This document shows positions 6,991 through 17,071 of a DNA stretch of 41,304 nt, piece by piece. The position numbers and the translations under genes were made by a program. Origin of the DNA: Paenibacillus sp. MZ04-78.2 (GTDB taxonomy: Bacteria; Bacillota; Bacilli; Paenibacillales; NBRC-103111); NCBI RefSeq assembly GCF_024213375.1, contig NZ_JANAVJ010000043.1, positions 1 through 41,304 of the forward strand. The letters run 5' to 3'. Below the pieces are notes generated by a model, which saw nothing but the letters and a program-made list of their open reading frames with translations, did no database searches and was not told the origin of the DNA. Within the stretch, counting starts at the first letter, position 1. Every line of letters starts with the position of its first letter.

Positions 6991-8901
6991 TTAAAAAGGA
7001 TTCATTACATGAAAAAAGACATTGGGCGACGCCATCCGGTAATAGTAGCTGCACCAACCGACGCCGCGGTTGTTGAACCGGTTGGACGAGCTGTACACGA
7101 GCCGCTCCTGCTCCAGCTCTTCGATCTGCCCAATTCGGCCCTCCACATAATCGAGCAGCCTTAACGAAGCCGTATCCAGCCGGTTGACGACTCCGCCGTA
7201 GCGGATATCGATGACCTCCCAGCCGAACGGCTTGAACATCCGCAGCCACTGGGCGCGATGGGCGGCCCGCAGCTCCCGGACCGCTTCCGCAATCTCCGGC
7301 AGCACTTCCGTCGCGATGCGCCGCAGCGTCCCCGTATCCTTATCGTCGTACGCCCGCTTGAGCTCGATGCCGATCTCGCTCTTCCGCTTCAGCACGCCGC
7401 ACAGCCTCTCCGGTACCTCGAACAAGTAATCCAGCTCGGCCTCCTTGACGCGCCGGCTGCGGATATCCTGCTCCACCTTCGTATAATGCGCGGACAAGTC
7501 CAGTCCTTCGATCTGCTTGTCGAACAGCCCGAGCAGCACGTCCTGGTACAGTAAAAACTTGGAAGGATTGCTCTGCGCCTGGTTGTTCGGCTCGGAGCCG
7601 GGCACCTCGTCCAAATCCTTGAACGTCAGGAAGGCGTCGGCCTCGATGCCGGTGCAGAACTTGACTCGCTCCGCCAGCTTCGCTTCATCCGGCTTCGCTT
7701 CCGAATACGCGTGCTCCGCATAGAGCTGCAAGCCGAGCAACGCCGCAAAAGGATTGCTCTCCATGCCGTCGTCGCCCCACATCGTCGCATAGACCTCGCG
7801 GATGCCTTCTCTTTTGCACACCTGCAGAGCGGCATCGGAGGCATTCAACGACAAGCCGTAATTGACCCCGAACGTGTTAAACACCCAGACGGCGCCGGCA
7901 AACACCAAATTGCAGCCGAGCGGACGGTGCTTGGCAATGAGGTTCTCGTAGTCCTCCTGCTCCATGTGGTTATAATCCCAGTACACCATGTCCACATCTT
8001 TCGGAATGCGGCGCGCCATCTCCTCCGGAATCTGCGTTTTCATGTCATAATAATCGCTGCCGTTCTGCGAAGCGAGCTTCAGGAACATATCGCTCCACAT
8101 CATCGCTTTCAAACCGCGGCGGCGCGTCATGTCCAGCACTTTGTCCAGATGTCCAATCATAATCTCGAATCGGTTCGTGTAGCCGTTGTGGTCCAAATAT
8201 TTGCCGCGGCCGACCTCTTCCGCCTCGTCCATACCGATATGGATTTTACGGCTGCGGAACGGAGCGCTGACGGACTCGATCATCTGTTCGACCAGCCGGT
8301 CCGTCCGCTCGTCCCCGACTAAAAGCGCGCCTTTCGTATCCTTGTAATGCTTCACCGGCTCCCACTTCAAGAACTCTTCCAGATGCGCCAGGGCCTGGAT
8401 GCTTGGGAACGCCTCGATGCCGAATTGGTCAGCGTAATCGTCAATCTCTTTCAGCTCCGCTTGCGTGTACCGGCCGCGCATATAGCCGAAATAAGGTTCC
8501 TCGCTAATTTCGTACGTATCTTCCAAATACAGCATGACGCTGTTTAATCCCATTAAAGCCATCTTGCGAAGCATAAATTTGAAGCTGTCGAGCGTCAACA
8601 CCGCATTGCGGGACAAATCGAACATCGGTCCGATCGTATCGAACTGCTGCTTCTCCCGAAGGTGAAACGGCTCCCCATGAAGGCCGTGCTGAACAAGAAG
8701 CCCAAGCCCGCGATAGAACTGATGCTTTTGACCGTAGCGAATGTAAGCCTTCCCCTGCTCCATGCCGACTTCCAGCTCGCCGGACGACGGCTCGACCCGG
8801 ACGACGATGCCGTCTTCCGCCTCAACAATCTGAAGTTCCTGTGATAATGCGCGAATTCCCGGCAATAAAACGTTTAAATTTCCTTCAAACCGCAGCTTCA
8901 T
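6991..8901 (-). CDS. Glycoside hydrolase family 20 beta-N-acetylhexosaminidase
   Basis: A 636-residue enzyme of GH20, which removes terminal GlcNAc/GalNAc by substrate-assisted catalysis. A short alpha/beta domain (about 1-90) precedes the TIM barrel opened by GPMFDLSRNAVL. The catalytic Asp-Glu pair is in IHIGMDEAE (D225, E226), and MVYWDYNH and YATMWGDDG lie at expected barrel positions. There is no signal peptide or anchor, so the enzyme is predicted cytoplasmic and would act on imported oligosaccharides. It belongs to the group of signal-less hexosaminidases related to the Paenibacillus Hex enzymes. ATG 8901 has AAGGAGAGG upstream, and a TATAAT (8941-8946, minus strand) is a possible -10. 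It is downstream of hbd but probably transcribed separately. The exact specificity (GlcNAc, GlcN or GalNAc) cannot be read. Confidence 0.9.
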   Translation of the reverse strand: MKLRFEGNLNVLLPGIRALSQELQIVEAEDGIVVRVEPSSGELEVGMEQGKAYIRYGQKHQFYRGLGLLVQHGLHGEPFHLREKQQFDTIGPMFDLSRNAVLTLDSFKFMLRKMALMGLNSVMLYLEDTYEISEEPYFGYMRGRYTQAELKEIDDYADQFGIEAFPSIQALAHLEEFLKWEPVKHYKDTKGALLVGDERTDRLVEQMIESVSAPFRSRKIHIGMDEAEEVGRGKYLDHNGYTNRFEIMIGHLDKVLDMTRRRGLKAMMWSDMFLKLASQNGSDYYDMKTQIPEEMARRIPKDVDMVYWDYNHMEQEDYENLIAKHRPLGCNLVFAGAVWVFNTFGVNYGLSLNASDAALQVCKREGIREVYATMWGDDGMESNPFAALLGLQLYAEHAYSEAKPDEAKLAERVKFCTGIEADAFLTFKDLDEVPGSEPNNQAQSNPSKFLLYQDVLLGLFDKQIEGLDLSAHYTKVEQDIRSRRVKEAELDYLFEVPERLCGVLKRKSEIGIELKRAYDDKDTGTLRRIATEVLPEIAEAVRELRAAHRAQWLRMFKPFGWEVIDIRYGGVVNRLDTASLRLLDYVEGRIGQIEELEQERLVYSSSNRFNNRGVGWCSYYYRMASPNVFFHVMNPF

Positions 8902-8973
8902 CTCTGTTCCTCTCCTTAGTTAAGTATCCTATCTGCTTCTATTATAAGAGAAAGCTGCGGTTTAGGGAATGCG

Positions 8974-9834
8974 TTACAAGGATGAATCGTAGGTATAAAA
9001 TCCTTTGCCCGTTTTGCGGCCGAGTCGGCCGGCTTTGACGTATTTGCGCAGCAAGGGGCAGGGACGGTATTTGCTGTCTCCGAAGCCGTGGTGAAGGATC
9101 TCCATAATGGACAGGCACGTGTCCAGCCCGATGAAATCGGCCAGCTCCAACGGCCCCATCGGATGGTTCATTCCCAGCTTCATCACCTTGTCCACCGCAT
9201 CCGGAGCCGCAACGCCTTCGTAGACGGTATAAATCGCCTCGTTGATCATCGGCATCAGGACGCGATTCGATACGAAGCCGGGAAAATCGTTCACCTCAAC
9301 GGGCGTCTTCCCCATGCGCTCCGCCAAATCGCGGATTTGCCCGAATACCTCGTCGGAGGTTTCCAAGCCGCGGATAATTTCAACCAGCGGCATCACCGGA
9401 ACCGGATTCATGAAATGCATGCCAATTACCTGCGAAGGCCGCCCGGTCACGGCGGCGATCTCCGTAATCGGGAGCGAGGACGTATTCGTAGCAAGGATCG
9501 TATGCGGCGGGCAATGGTCGTCCAATCGCTTGAACAGCGTCGTTTTATGCTCCATGCTTTCAATAATCGCTTCAATGACCAGGTCGGCCTGCGCCGCTTG
9601 ATCCAACTGGGCACAAGGGACAATCCGCGCCAGAATGCTTGTTTTCTCTTCCTCGGCAAGCTTTCCTTTCTCCACGCTCCGGGCAAGACTTTTCGTCAGC
9701 CTGTTGATGCCCTGATGAAGGGACGCTTCGGCAATATCGTGCAGCAGGACGTTCAATCCTGCCGCTGCGGCGACCTGGGCAATGCCGCTGCCCATTTGCC
9801 CTGCGCCAATCACCATAACCGTCTGTATCGTCAT
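8974..9834 (-). CDS. hbd: 3-hydroxybutyryl-CoA dehydrogenase
   Basis: A 286-residue NAD(P)-dependent 3-hydroxyacyl-CoA dehydrogenase that interconverts acetoacetyl-CoA and 3-hydroxybutyryl-CoA. The N-terminal Rossmann motif GAGQMGSGIAQ, the ATNTSSLPIT block, the HFMNPVPVMPLVE motif (catalytic His) and the C-terminal GRKTGKGFYTY end are all canonical. The start is ATG 9834, with GGGAGG upstream and the usual family length; an in-frame TTG at 9873 would add 13 unconserved residues. It is the last gene of the IcmF/thiolase operon, 63 bases after icmF. It links butyryl-CoA-type intermediates to the thiolase. Confidence 0.95.
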   Translation of the reverse strand: MTIQTVMVIGAGQMGSGIAQVAAAAGLNVLLHDIAEASLHQGINRLTKSLARSVEKGKLAEEEKTSILARIVPCAQLDQAAQADLVIEAIIESMEHKTTLFKRLDDHCPPHTILATNTSSLPITEIAAVTGRPSQVIGMHFMNPVPVMPLVEIIRGLETSDEVFGQIRDLAERMGKTPVEVNDFPGFVSNRVLMPMINEAIYTVYEGVAAPDAVDKVMKLGMNHPMGPLELADFIGLDTCLSIMEILHHGFGDSKYRPCPLLRKYVKAGRLGRKTGKGFYTYDSSL

Positions 9835-9897
9835 GCTCCACGCCTCCCATTCTTCCATTTTTGTGTAATGCAATAAATCGGGCTGGCCGAACGTCGA

Positions 9898-12800
9898 TCA
9901 CATATTTCGACGGTACTGCCCGCCCACTTGATAAAGCGCATGCGTAATTTGCCCCAAGCTAGCGGCTTTGACGGTTTCCATCAGCTCGGCAAACATGTTG
10001 CCCCCGTCCAAAGCGGTCTGCTGGAGCCTCGCCAAAGCGGCCGGAGCCTCGTCTTGATGCTTCGCTTGAAACGCGCGCAGATTGGCGATCTGCTGCTCCT
10101 TCTCCCCGGTGGTGGCGCGGGCCATCGGAATCGGCAGATCGTCTACCGGCGGGTTCGGATTCTGGAAGGTATTCACGCCGATGATCGGGAGCTCGCCGTT
10201 GTGCTTTTTCGTTTCGTACAGCAGCGATTCATCCTGGATTTTCCCGCGCTGGTACTGCGATTCCATCGCCCCGAGCACGCCGCCCCGGTCGCTGATTCGC
10301 TCCAGCTCAAGCAAGACGGCTTCCTCCACCAGATCCGTCAGCTCTTCGATCACGAAGGAGCCTTGGAGCATGTTCTCGCTTTTGGCGAGCCCGAGTTCTT
10401 TCGTGATGATCAGTTGAATCGCCATCGCCCGGCGCACCGATTCCTCCGTCGGCGTCGTAATCGCCTCGTCGTAGGAGTTCGTATGCAGCGAATTGCAGTT
10501 GTCTATGATCGCAAGCAGCGCTTGCAGGGTCGTGCGGATATCGTTAAAATCGATTTCCTGCGCATGCAGCGACCGGCCCGAGGTTTGGATGTGATACTTC
10601 AGCTTCTGGCTGCGCTCGTTCGCCTTGTATTTCTCACGCATCACCGTGGCCCAGATCCGTCGCGCCACCCGGCCGATCACGGTGTATTCGGGATCGAGCC
10701 CGTTGCTGAAAAAGAACGACAGGTTCGGCGCAAAATCGTCGATGTGCATGCCCCGGGACAAGTAGTATTCGACATAGGTGAGGCCGTTCGCCAAGGTGAA
10801 GGCGAGCTGCGAGATCGGATTCGCCCCGGCCTCCGCAATATGGTAGCCGGAGATCGACACGGAGTAGTAGTTCCGCACCTCGTGATCGATAAAATATTGC
10901 TGGATATCGCCCATCATCCGCAGCGCGAATTCCGTGGAAAAAATGCACGTATTCTGCCCCTGGTCCTCCTTCAAAATATCCGCCTGCACGGTTCCGCGAA
11001 CCTGCTTCAGCGCTTCCTTGGCGAGCTGCCGCCTTTCCTCGTCGGACGGCTCCCTCCCCTGCTCCTGACGGAATTGGTCCGCCCGGCCGTCGATCGCCGT
11101 ATTCATGAACATCGCCAGAATGATGGCCGCCGGGCCGTTGATCGTCATCGAGACCGAGGTCAGCGGATGACACAAATCGAACCCGGCGTACAGCTTCTTC
11201 ATATCGTCCAAGGTGCAGATGCTGACGCCGCTCTCCCCAACCTTGCCGTAGATGTCCGGGCGGTAGTCGGGGTCCTCGCCGTACAGCGTCACCGAATCGA
11301 ACGCGGTGCTGAGACGCTTGGCCGGGTCGTTCTTCGACAGGAAATGAAACCGGAGGTTCGTCCGCTCCGGGGTTCCCTCGCCCGCGAATTGACGCTTCGG
11401 GTCCTCCTCCGTCCGTTTAAAAGGAAACACCCCGGCCGTGTAAGGAAACGTTCCCGGGACATTTTCACGGTACAGCCAGTTCACCAGATCGCCCCAATCG
11501 TGAAAGCCGGGCAGGGATACCTTGGGAATCTTGAGCCCGGACAAGCTGGTGGTCGCAAGCTCGGTGACGATCTCTTTGTCCCGAACCTTGGTGACCAGTT
11601 GCGCGCCCGCATAGCGGCTGCGCAGCTCCGGCCAGCGGGCCAAGAGAGTCCGGGTCCCCGGGTGCAGGCGCTGCTCGTACTTTTCTTTCAGCTCCTGCAG
11701 CATGGTGATGCTGTCCTCCGTCGCGTGCTCCCGCTTCAGCGCCTGCATCGTTCCTTCGATTTGGTAGCAGGCGCGCGCAAATTCCGCTTCCTTGTCGACG
11801 AAAGCTTTGTAGCTGCGAACGGTCTGCACGATCTCTCCCAAGTACCGAATCCGTTCGCCGGGAATGATGACCTGCCTCTTGAAGCTTTTCTCCGTTGAGA
11901 AATCCGGAACCGGCCAGTTGCCGCCGCATTTGCGGCTCATCTCGGAGATGAGCGCGGTAAACAGCCTGTTGACTCCGGCGTCGTTAAACTGGCTCGCAAT
12001 CGTCCCGTACACCGGCATCGCTTCGTAGGGCTGCTCGAACCATCCGCGGCTTCGCTGTACCTGCTTTTTCACCTCGCGCAGCGCGTCCTCCGAGCCTCTT
12101 CGTTCAAACTTGTTGATCGCGATCAGATCGGCGTAATCGAGCATCTCGATTTTTTCCAGCTGCGAAGGCGCGCCGAATTCGCTGGTCATGACATACAGCG
12201 TCAGATCGGAAATTTCCGTAATCTGGTGATCTCCCTGCCCGATTCCGCTCGTTTCCACCAAAATCCAATCGAAGCCCGCCGCCTTGACCACCGCCAACGC
12301 TTCGCGAATCGCCTGCGACAGCTCCTTGCCCGAATTGCGCGTCGCCAGACTTCGCATATAGACGCGATCCGAATGCACCGCATTCATGCGGATACGGTCT
12401 CCCAGCAAAGCGCCGCCCGTCCGCTGCTTGGTCGGATCGATGGACAGGATGGCGACGCTCTTGTCGGGATAATGCCGCAGGAACCGGCGGACCAGTTCGT
12501 CCGTGAGCGAGCTTTTTCCCGCGCCGCCCGTACCGGTGATCCCGACAACCGGGGCGTCGGACGGCCAGCCCTTCATCTGCTCGAACACGGCATGCAGCTC
12601 GGGGCTGGAGGAAACAGACGCGCCGCTCAGGCTCTCGGCGGCCGTGATGCTTTGCGCGATGGCGCGGTGATTCCCCTGCTTCAGTTCCTCCAGATCGGGC
12701 ACGTAGCCCGCAACCGTTGAAAAATCGCATTCCTCCAGCATGACATCGATCATGCCTTGCAGTCCCAGCTTTCTTCCGTCCTCCGGCGAAAAAATACGGG

Positions 12801-13155
12801 CAACGCCATAGTCGTGCAGCCGCTTCATTTCCGAAGGAATGATGACGCCGCCCCCGCCTCCGTATACGCGGATATGGCTTGCGCCCCTCTCCTTCAATAG
12901 ATCGATTACGTATTGGAAATATTCAACATGCCCGCCTTGGTAGCTGGAAATGGCGATGCCCTGCACGTCCTCCTGGATCGCCGCTTGCACCACCTCGTCC
13001 ACGGACCGGTTGTGCCCCAGATGAATGACCTCCGCGCCGCTAGCCTGCAATATTCGACGCATCACGTTAATCGAGACGTCGTGACCGTCAAACAAAGCGG
13101 AAGCGGTAACAAATCTGGCCTTGTACTTTGTTCGATACACTCGCGCAGTTTCCAA
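9898..13155 (-). CDS. icmF: Fused isobutyryl-CoA mutase (IcmF)
   Basis: A 1085-residue adenosylcobalamin enzyme that interconverts isobutyryl-CoA and butyryl-CoA, with its own G-protein chaperone. The domain order is diagnostic: a B12-binding domain (about 12-145, with D23-G-H25 giving the axial His), a MeaB-like GTPase (P-loop GTGGAGKSS at 208-216, [17 protein letters not shown], and NKFE in place of NKxD), then the mutase barrel (from about 560, with [16 protein letters not shown] and [13 protein letters not shown]). The start is TTG 13155, eight bases after GGAG. It is flanked by acyl-CoA dehydrogenase and hbd genes, the context seen for IcmF in Geobacillus and other Bacilli. Some IcmF proteins also accept pivalyl/isovaleryl-CoA; whether this one does is not visible. 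Confidence 0.96.
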   Translation of the reverse strand: METARVYRTKYKARFVTASALFDGHDVSINVMRRILQASGAEVIHLGHNRSVDEVVQAAIQEDVQGIAISSYQGGHVEYFQYVIDLLKERGASHIRVYGGGGGVIIPSEMKRLHDYGVARIFSPEDGRKLGLQGMIDVMLEECDFSTVAGYVPDLEELKQGNHRAIAQSITAAESLSGASVSSSPELHAVFEQMKGWPSDAPVVGITGTGGAGKSSLTDELVRRFLRHYPDKSVAILSIDPTKQRTGGALLGDRIRMNAVHSDRVYMRSLATRNSGKELSQAIREALAVVKAAGFDWILVETSGIGQGDHQITEISDLTLYVMTSEFGAPSQLEKIEMLDYADLIAINKFERRGSEDALREVKKQVQRSRGWFEQPYEAMPVYGTIASQFNDAGVNRLFTALISEMSRKCGGNWPVPDFSTEKSFKRQVIIPGERIRYLGEIVQTVRSYKAFVDKEAEFARACYQIEGTMQALKREHATEDSITMLQELKEKYEQRLHPGTRTLLARWPELRSRYAGAQLVTKVRDKEIVTELATTSLSGLKIPKVSLPGFHDWGDLVNWLYRENVPGTFPYTAGVFPFKRTEEDPKRQFAGEGTPERTNLRFHFLSKNDPAKRLSTAFDSVTLYGEDPDYRPDIYGKVGESGVSICTLDDMKKLYAGFDLCHPLTSVSMTINGPAAIILAMFMNTAIDGRADQFRQEQGREPSDEERRQLAKEALKQVRGTVQADILKEDQGQNTCIFSTEFALRMMGDIQQYFIDHEVRNYYSVSISGYHIAEAGANPISQLAFTLANGLTYVEYYLSRGMHIDDFAPNLSFFFSNGLDPEYTVIGRVARRIWATVMREKYKANERSQKLKYHIQTSGRSLHAQEIDFNDIRTTLQALLAIIDNCNSLHTNSYDEAITTPTEESVRRAMAIQLIITKELGLAKSENMLQGSFVIEELTDLVEEAVLLELERISDRGGVLGAMESQYQRGKIQDESLLYETKKHNGELPIIGVNTFQNPNPPVDDLPIPMARATTGEKEQQIANLRAFQAKHQDEAPAALARLQQTALDGGNMFAELMETVKAASLGQITHALYQVGGQYRRNM

Positions 13156-13209
13156 ACCAATCTCTCCTCATAGCGAAAAATCCAAATACTGTCGCAGGAC
13201 TTCCGCCGC

Positions 13210-14340
13210 TTACGACTTCAACAGTTCGTTAGAAATGACGATCCGGTGAATCTGGTTGGTCCCCTCGTAAATTTGCGTCACTTTCGCATCGCGGAACAAT
13301 CGCTCCAACGGATGCTCGTTCGTCCATCCGCTGCCGCCGAGCAGCTGCAGCACTTCCGTCGTGACCGCCATAGCGGTATCGCTGGCGAACATTTTGGCCA
13401 TGGAAGCTTCCTTCGTACAAGGCTTGCCGTTCTGCCGCAGCCAGGCAGCCCGGTACACAAGCAGACTTGCGGCTTCGACCCGGGCGCCCAGTTCCGTCAG
13501 AACGGGCTCCACCGCACGCTGCCGCTCTGTCGGATACCGCGCCTTCACGAAGCGCTCGGTATGCTCCAAGGCGGCTCTGGCAATGCCGAGCGCCTGTGCG
13601 CCGATGCCGATCCTCCCCCCGTCCAGAATCGACTTGGCCATGAGGAATCCATGTCCTTCCTGCCCCAGCCGCTGTGCGGCAGGAAGACGTACCTGGTCAA
13701 AGGTCAGCTCGCACGTATTGGAGCCGCGCAGCCCCATCTTCTTTTCCTTCTTCTCCACCCGGAAGCCGGGCGCAGCTTTCTCGACCATAAAGGCGCTGAC
13801 TCCGGAAGACCCTTGTCCCGGATGAGTCGCGGCAAAAACGATATACACGTCCGCTTCGCCCGCGTTCGTAATGAACACTTTCGATCCGTTCAGGATGTAG
13901 TCTTCGCCGTCCCGAAGGGCGGACGTCCTGATCTTGGCCGCATCGGAGCCGGCATGGGACTCCGTCAGGGCAAACGCCCCAAGCCATTCTCCCGAGGCCA
14001 ATTTGGGAAGGTATTTCTTTTTTTGCTCCTCTGTCCCGTAATACAGAATAGGCAAGGTCGCTACCGAGGTGTGGACGGACAAAATAACGCCAACCGCGGC
14101 GCTTGCTTTGGATATTTCCTCGATGGCGATCATATACGAAATCATATCCGCGCCGCTTCCGCCCCATTCCCGGGGAACGGGCAGCCCCAGAAGGCCGCAA
14201 CCGCCCATTTCGTTAACGAGCGCGCGCGGAAAAGCATCGGACTCCTCTATGGCAGGGACGGACGGAGCGATCCGGCTAATGGCGTATTCGCGCACTTTGC
14301 TCCGGAAGCGCTCCTGTTCGTCCGTGAGGCACAGCTCCAT
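13210..14340 (-). CDS. Acyl-CoA dehydrogenase (short-chain type)
   Basis: A 376-residue FAD-dependent acyl-CoA dehydrogenase that introduces the alpha-beta double bond and passes electrons to ETF. Both family signatures are present (GAFALTESHAGSD for flavin binding and LLGGSGWTNEHPLERLFRDAKV near the C-terminus), and the catalytic base is E359 in IYEGTNQI. The usual RxQFGKPI segment in the mid-C-terminal domain is replaced by VKARYPTERQRAVEPV, an unusual divergence. ATG 14340 begins 17 bases after the thiolase stop, so the genes are cotranscribed. Context suggests butyryl/isobutyryl-CoA as substrate; this is inference. Confidence 0.93.
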   Translation of the reverse strand: MELCLTDEQERFRSKVREYAISRIAPSVPAIEESDAFPRALVNEMGGCGLLGLPVPREWGGSGADMISYMIAIEEISKASAAVGVILSVHTSVATLPILYYGTEEQKKKYLPKLASGEWLGAFALTESHAGSDAAKIRTSALRDGEDYILNGSKVFITNAGEADVYIVFAATHPGQGSSGVSAFMVEKAAPGFRVEKKEKKMGLRGSNTCELTFDQVRLPAAQRLGQEGHGFLMAKSILDGGRIGIGAQALGIARAALEHTERFVKARYPTERQRAVEPVLTELGARVEAASLLVYRAAWLRQNGKPCTKEASMAKMFASDTAMAVTTEVLQLLGGSGWTNEHPLERLFRDAKVTQIYEGTNQIHRIVISNELLKS

Positions 14341-14357
14341 CAGGCGTCAACTCCCCC

Positions 14358-15536
14358 TTATTCATCCACCCGAAGCAAAATCGCATCCCCTTGTCCGCCC
14401 CCGCTGCAAATGGCCGCAATTCCAAGCCCGCCTCCGCGACGTCTCAGCGCATGAATCAAGGTCAGAACAATCCTGGCCCCGCTGGCCCCGATCGGATGCC
14501 CGAGCGCGATCGCGCCGCCGTTGACGTTGACCTTATCCTCGGCCCAGCCGACGAGACTGCCGCTGGCAAGCATGACTGCAGCGAACGCTTCGTTGACTTC
14601 GAACAAGTCAATCTCCTGCAAGGACTTGCCAGTTTGTTGCAGCAGCTTCTGAATGGCGAGTCCGGGCGTTATCGTATAATATGGCGCTTCGACAGCAACG
14701 GTCGTATGCCCGATAATCGAGGCAAGCGGCGAGTGGCGTTCGCGGACCGCTTTTTCCTCGGACATGACGACCAGCGCGGCCGCCCCGTCACTAATGGCTG
14801 AAGCATTGCCTGCGGTCACGGTGCCTCCCTGCACAAAAGCGGACGGCAGCTTGGCGAGCTTCTCCGCATTCGTATCGGCGCGGGGGATTTCATCCGTATC
14901 GACATCCGCGTAAGAGCCTGCCCCGCAAGCGACGGGCACGATCTCGTCCTTGAACAGCCCTTGCCGTATCGCCTCCACGGCTCGCCTATGGCTCCGCAGC
15001 GCCCATTCGTCCTGAAGCTGGCGGCTGATGCCTTTCTCGGCGCCGATTCTTTCGGCGTACTCTCCCATGTGGACATGCTGAAATGCACAGTGCAGCCCGT
15101 CTCGTATCATCAGGTCCGTCACCTTCTTGTCCCCGAGGCGGTAGCCCCAGCGCGCATCGGCCGTCACGTACGGCGCGTTGCTCATGCTTTCCATCCCGCC
15201 GGCTACGATCGTCTCCGCATCGCCGGCCCGAATGATTTGATCGGCCAGCGTAATGCTGCGCATGCCGGAGGCGCATACCTTGTTGATCGTCTCCGTCTGC
15301 ACGCCCCAGTCCAATCCGGCCAGCCGCGCCGCCTGACGCGACGGAATTTGTCCCGCCCCGCCCTGCAGCACCATGCCCATAATGACCTCATCGACTTCGG
15401 AGGGAGCCACCTTTGCTTTGTCCAAAGCTCCTTCGATGGCGATGCCGCCGAGCTCGACGGCTTGCTTGCTTTTCAATGCGCCCCCGAATTTCCCTAATGC
15501 CGTACGGGCTCCCCCGACAATCACAGATTTTCTCAT
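14358..15536 (-). CDS. Acetyl-CoA C-acetyltransferase (thiolase)
   Basis: A 392-residue thiolase that condenses two acetyl-CoA or cleaves acetoacetyl-CoA. The nucleophile C88 ([10 protein letters not shown]), [10 protein letters not shown] (His) and the C-terminal CSGGGQGDA (second Cys) are in canonical positions. The start is ATG 15536, seven or so bases after GGAAGGAG. The frame stays open 50 codons further upstream, but that part has no homology and overlaps the 3' end of the preceding gene. It completes the pathway formed with the two acyl-CoA dehydrogenases, IcmF and Hbd. No enoyl-CoA hydratase is in the cluster, so that step must be encoded elsewhere. Confidence 0.96.
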   Translation of the reverse strand: MRKSVIVGGARTALGKFGGALKSKQAVELGGIAIEGALDKAKVAPSEVDEVIMGMVLQGGAGQIPSRQAARLAGLDWGVQTETINKVCASGMRSITLADQIIRAGDAETIVAGGMESMSNAPYVTADARWGYRLGDKKVTDLMIRDGLHCAFQHVHMGEYAERIGAEKGISRQLQDEWALRSHRRAVEAIRQGLFKDEIVPVACGAGSYADVDTDEIPRADTNAEKLAKLPSAFVQGGTVTAGNASAISDGAAALVVMSEEKAVRERHSPLASIIGHTTVAVEAPYYTITPGLAIQKLLQQTGKSLQEIDLFEVNEAFAAVMLASGSLVGWAEDKVNVNGGAIALGHPIGASGARIVLTLIHALRRRGGGLGIAAICSGGGQGDAILLRVDE

Positions 15537-15609
15537 GGCTTCTCCTTCCGGGCTTTCCGCAAGAAAGCCGCGTAGTCCTAAAAAATTTCCCGCCTTCCAG
15601 CTACGAAGG

Positions 15610-16725
15610 TCATCCGCTTCCAGCCCATACGCCCATGCCTTTGAGCATGTGCAGCGCTTTAGCATCGCGCATGTACCGTTCGACACGGTACTCCTTCATA
15701 TAACCGTAGCCCCCGAGGATTTGCACCGCATTCGTCGTTGAACCCACGGCGGCATCGGCCGCAAAAGCAAGCGCTCGAGCGGACGGTTCGGCATGACCCA
15801 GCCCCTTGTCCTCATTCCACGCGGCTTGACGGACAAGGAGGCTCGAAGCCTCGGCAGCCGCGCACATTTCGGCCAGCATGAACGCCACCGCCTGATGCCG
15901 CGCAATCGGCTTGCCGAACTGCGTCCTCTCCTTGGCGTACGCCAGCGACGCCTTCAAAGCTCCTTGTGCAATCCCGGCCGCCAGCGCCGCCAAGCCGTAT
16001 CGGGCGCTGGCCCACGTCTCCCCGGCGATGGCAGCCCCTTGTCCGACACTGCCGATCAGCTGTCCCTCGGAAAGACGGCACCGGTCAAAAGTCAGATGAG
16101 CCATACCGGAGGAGCGGAGGCCAAGAGCTTGGGTGACGGGCCGTACCTGCAAACCGGCCATCCCCCGCTCAACGAGAAATGCGGCGGTTCGTTCGGGTTC
16201 CCCCTCGCCTTCCACATTCGCATATACCAGGAACAGGTCGGCTACTGTGCCATTAATAACGAACTCCTGCGTCCCGTCGAGAACGTACCCGTCCCCATCC
16301 GGCTTCGCCGCCAGCGTGAAGGCAAGCGGAGGAAGCCCTCCGGGCCTTGGGGGAAGTGCTCCGGCCCCAAGCTTCCGGCCCTCGATCAGCGCTTGCAACT
16401 GCTTCGCTCCGCCATGTTGCCCGAACCTGTACACCGGCCACGTCACAAGCTGAACATGCGTCCACAGCGCCGCCCCTAGCGAAGCGCAGCCTCCGGACAG
16501 CTGCTCCAGCAGCAGGACGTAGCTTGCGAAGCCTCCCCCGGCCCCGCCGTCCGATTCGGGCCAAGGCAAGCCGGTAAAGCCCAGCGCCGCCATCCGGTCG
16601 AACATTCCGCGGTCAAACGCTTCCGCTTCGTCCAGCTGTTCGGCCTTCGTTTCCACTTCCTTGGCGACAAAATCGCGCACCATGTCACAGATCATTTCCT
16701 GCTCTTCCGTAAACTCGAACCTCAT
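15610..16725 (-). CDS. Acyl-CoA dehydrogenase-like protein lacking the usual catalytic Glu
   Basis: A 371-residue acyl-CoA dehydrogenase homologue and the first gene of the operon. The fold is recognisable from the RFEFTEEQEMI start, the AKERTQFGKPIARHQAV segment and QILGGYGYMKEYRVERYMRD near the end. Two oddities stand out. The region of the flavin signature (normally TEP.AGSD) is PPRPGGLPPLAFT. At the C-terminus the protein stops soon after RDAKALHMLKGMG, where homologues carry I-Y-E-G-T, so Lys replaces the catalytic Glu and the final helix is missing. No alternative Glu is seen at the isovaleryl-CoA dehydrogenase position (SARYGLA). ATG 16725 has AAAGGAG upstream. It may be a non-dehydrogenating paralogue or a decayed gene. 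Confidence 0.85.
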   Translation of the reverse strand: MRFEFTEEQEMICDMVRDFVAKEVETKAEQLDEAEAFDRGMFDRMAALGFTGLPWPESDGGAGGGFASYVLLLEQLSGGCASLGAALWTHVQLVTWPVYRFGQHGGAKQLQALIEGRKLGAGALPPRPGGLPPLAFTLAAKPDGDGYVLDGTQEFVINGTVADLFLVYANVEGEGEPERTAAFLVERGMAGLQVRPVTQALGLRSSGMAHLTFDRCRLSEGQLIGSVGQGAAIAGETWASARYGLAALAAGIAQGALKASLAYAKERTQFGKPIARHQAVAFMLAEMCAAAEASSLLVRQAAWNEDKGLGHAEPSARALAFAADAAVGSTTNAVQILGGYGYMKEYRVERYMRDAKALHMLKGMGVWAGSG

Positions 16726-16903
16726 GAAATCTCTCCTTTGAACTGCAAAGGGACTTACGATGAAACGGCATTCTACCCCCATGTTATGTACTATTTAGAA
16801 TAAATATGATGTCATAATGGAACCTGAATCCGTGAAGTGAGCTTTTTGAAAAAATTGAGATCATGATAATATAGAAGGGAATACAGTCTGAGGTGGGAGA
16901 CGC

Positions 16904-17071
16904 ATGATGAAAATCAATTTGTTTGCTCCAGAGAGCTCATTCTTTCTACACATGCCGGTCTTGCAAGCGCTTGCAAATTGTTTTCTCGTACAGGATTTAA
17001 AAAAGCGCTTTAGTCATACCAAGAAGCCACATCCAATGAACGTCAGTCACGCTGAACAATGGGGATTTTAA
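16904..17071 (+). CDS. Small ORF of unknown function (55 aa)
   Basis: ATG 16904 is preceded by AGGTGGGAG at good spacing and a modest TTGAAA-type -35 further up, so translation is plausible. The 55-residue product (MMKINLFAPESSFFLH...) is not recognised and has no clear domain. Residues encoded near 16961-16976 coincide with a perfect cre-like palindrome. A plus-strand terminator follows at 17189-17217. It may be a truncated gene left after rearrangement, since an SDR remnant follows on the same strand. I do not assign a function. Confidence 0.4.
   Translation: MMKINLFAPESSFFLHMPVLQALANCFLVQDLKKRFSHTKKPHPMNVSHAEQWGF
16961..16976. promoter_or_regulatory. Perfect cre-like / LacI-family operator palindrome
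   Basis: TTGCAAGCGCTTGCAA is a perfect 16-bp palindrome that satisfies the Bacillus catabolite-responsive element consensus WTGNAANCGNWNNCW at every fixed position. It lies inside the small ORF, about 235 bases upstream of the acyl-CoA operon start on the other strand. CcpA binding is inference. Confidence 0.45.

Noticed and set aside
9928..11898. 656-codon plus-strand frame opposite icmF
   Set aside because: An antisense shadow of a GC-rich gene: the product is Arg/His/Leu-rich and low-complexity, while the minus strand encodes full-length IcmF.
13246..14454. 402-codon plus-strand frame opposite the acyl-CoA dehydrogenase
   Set aside because: It is antisense to a canonical enzyme with all its motifs and spans the end of two genes; no ribosome binding site.
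15537..15686. N-terminal extension of the thiolase
   Set aside because: The extra 50 codons overlap the end of the previous gene. The strong ribosome binding site and the nucleophile at C88 fix the start at 15536.
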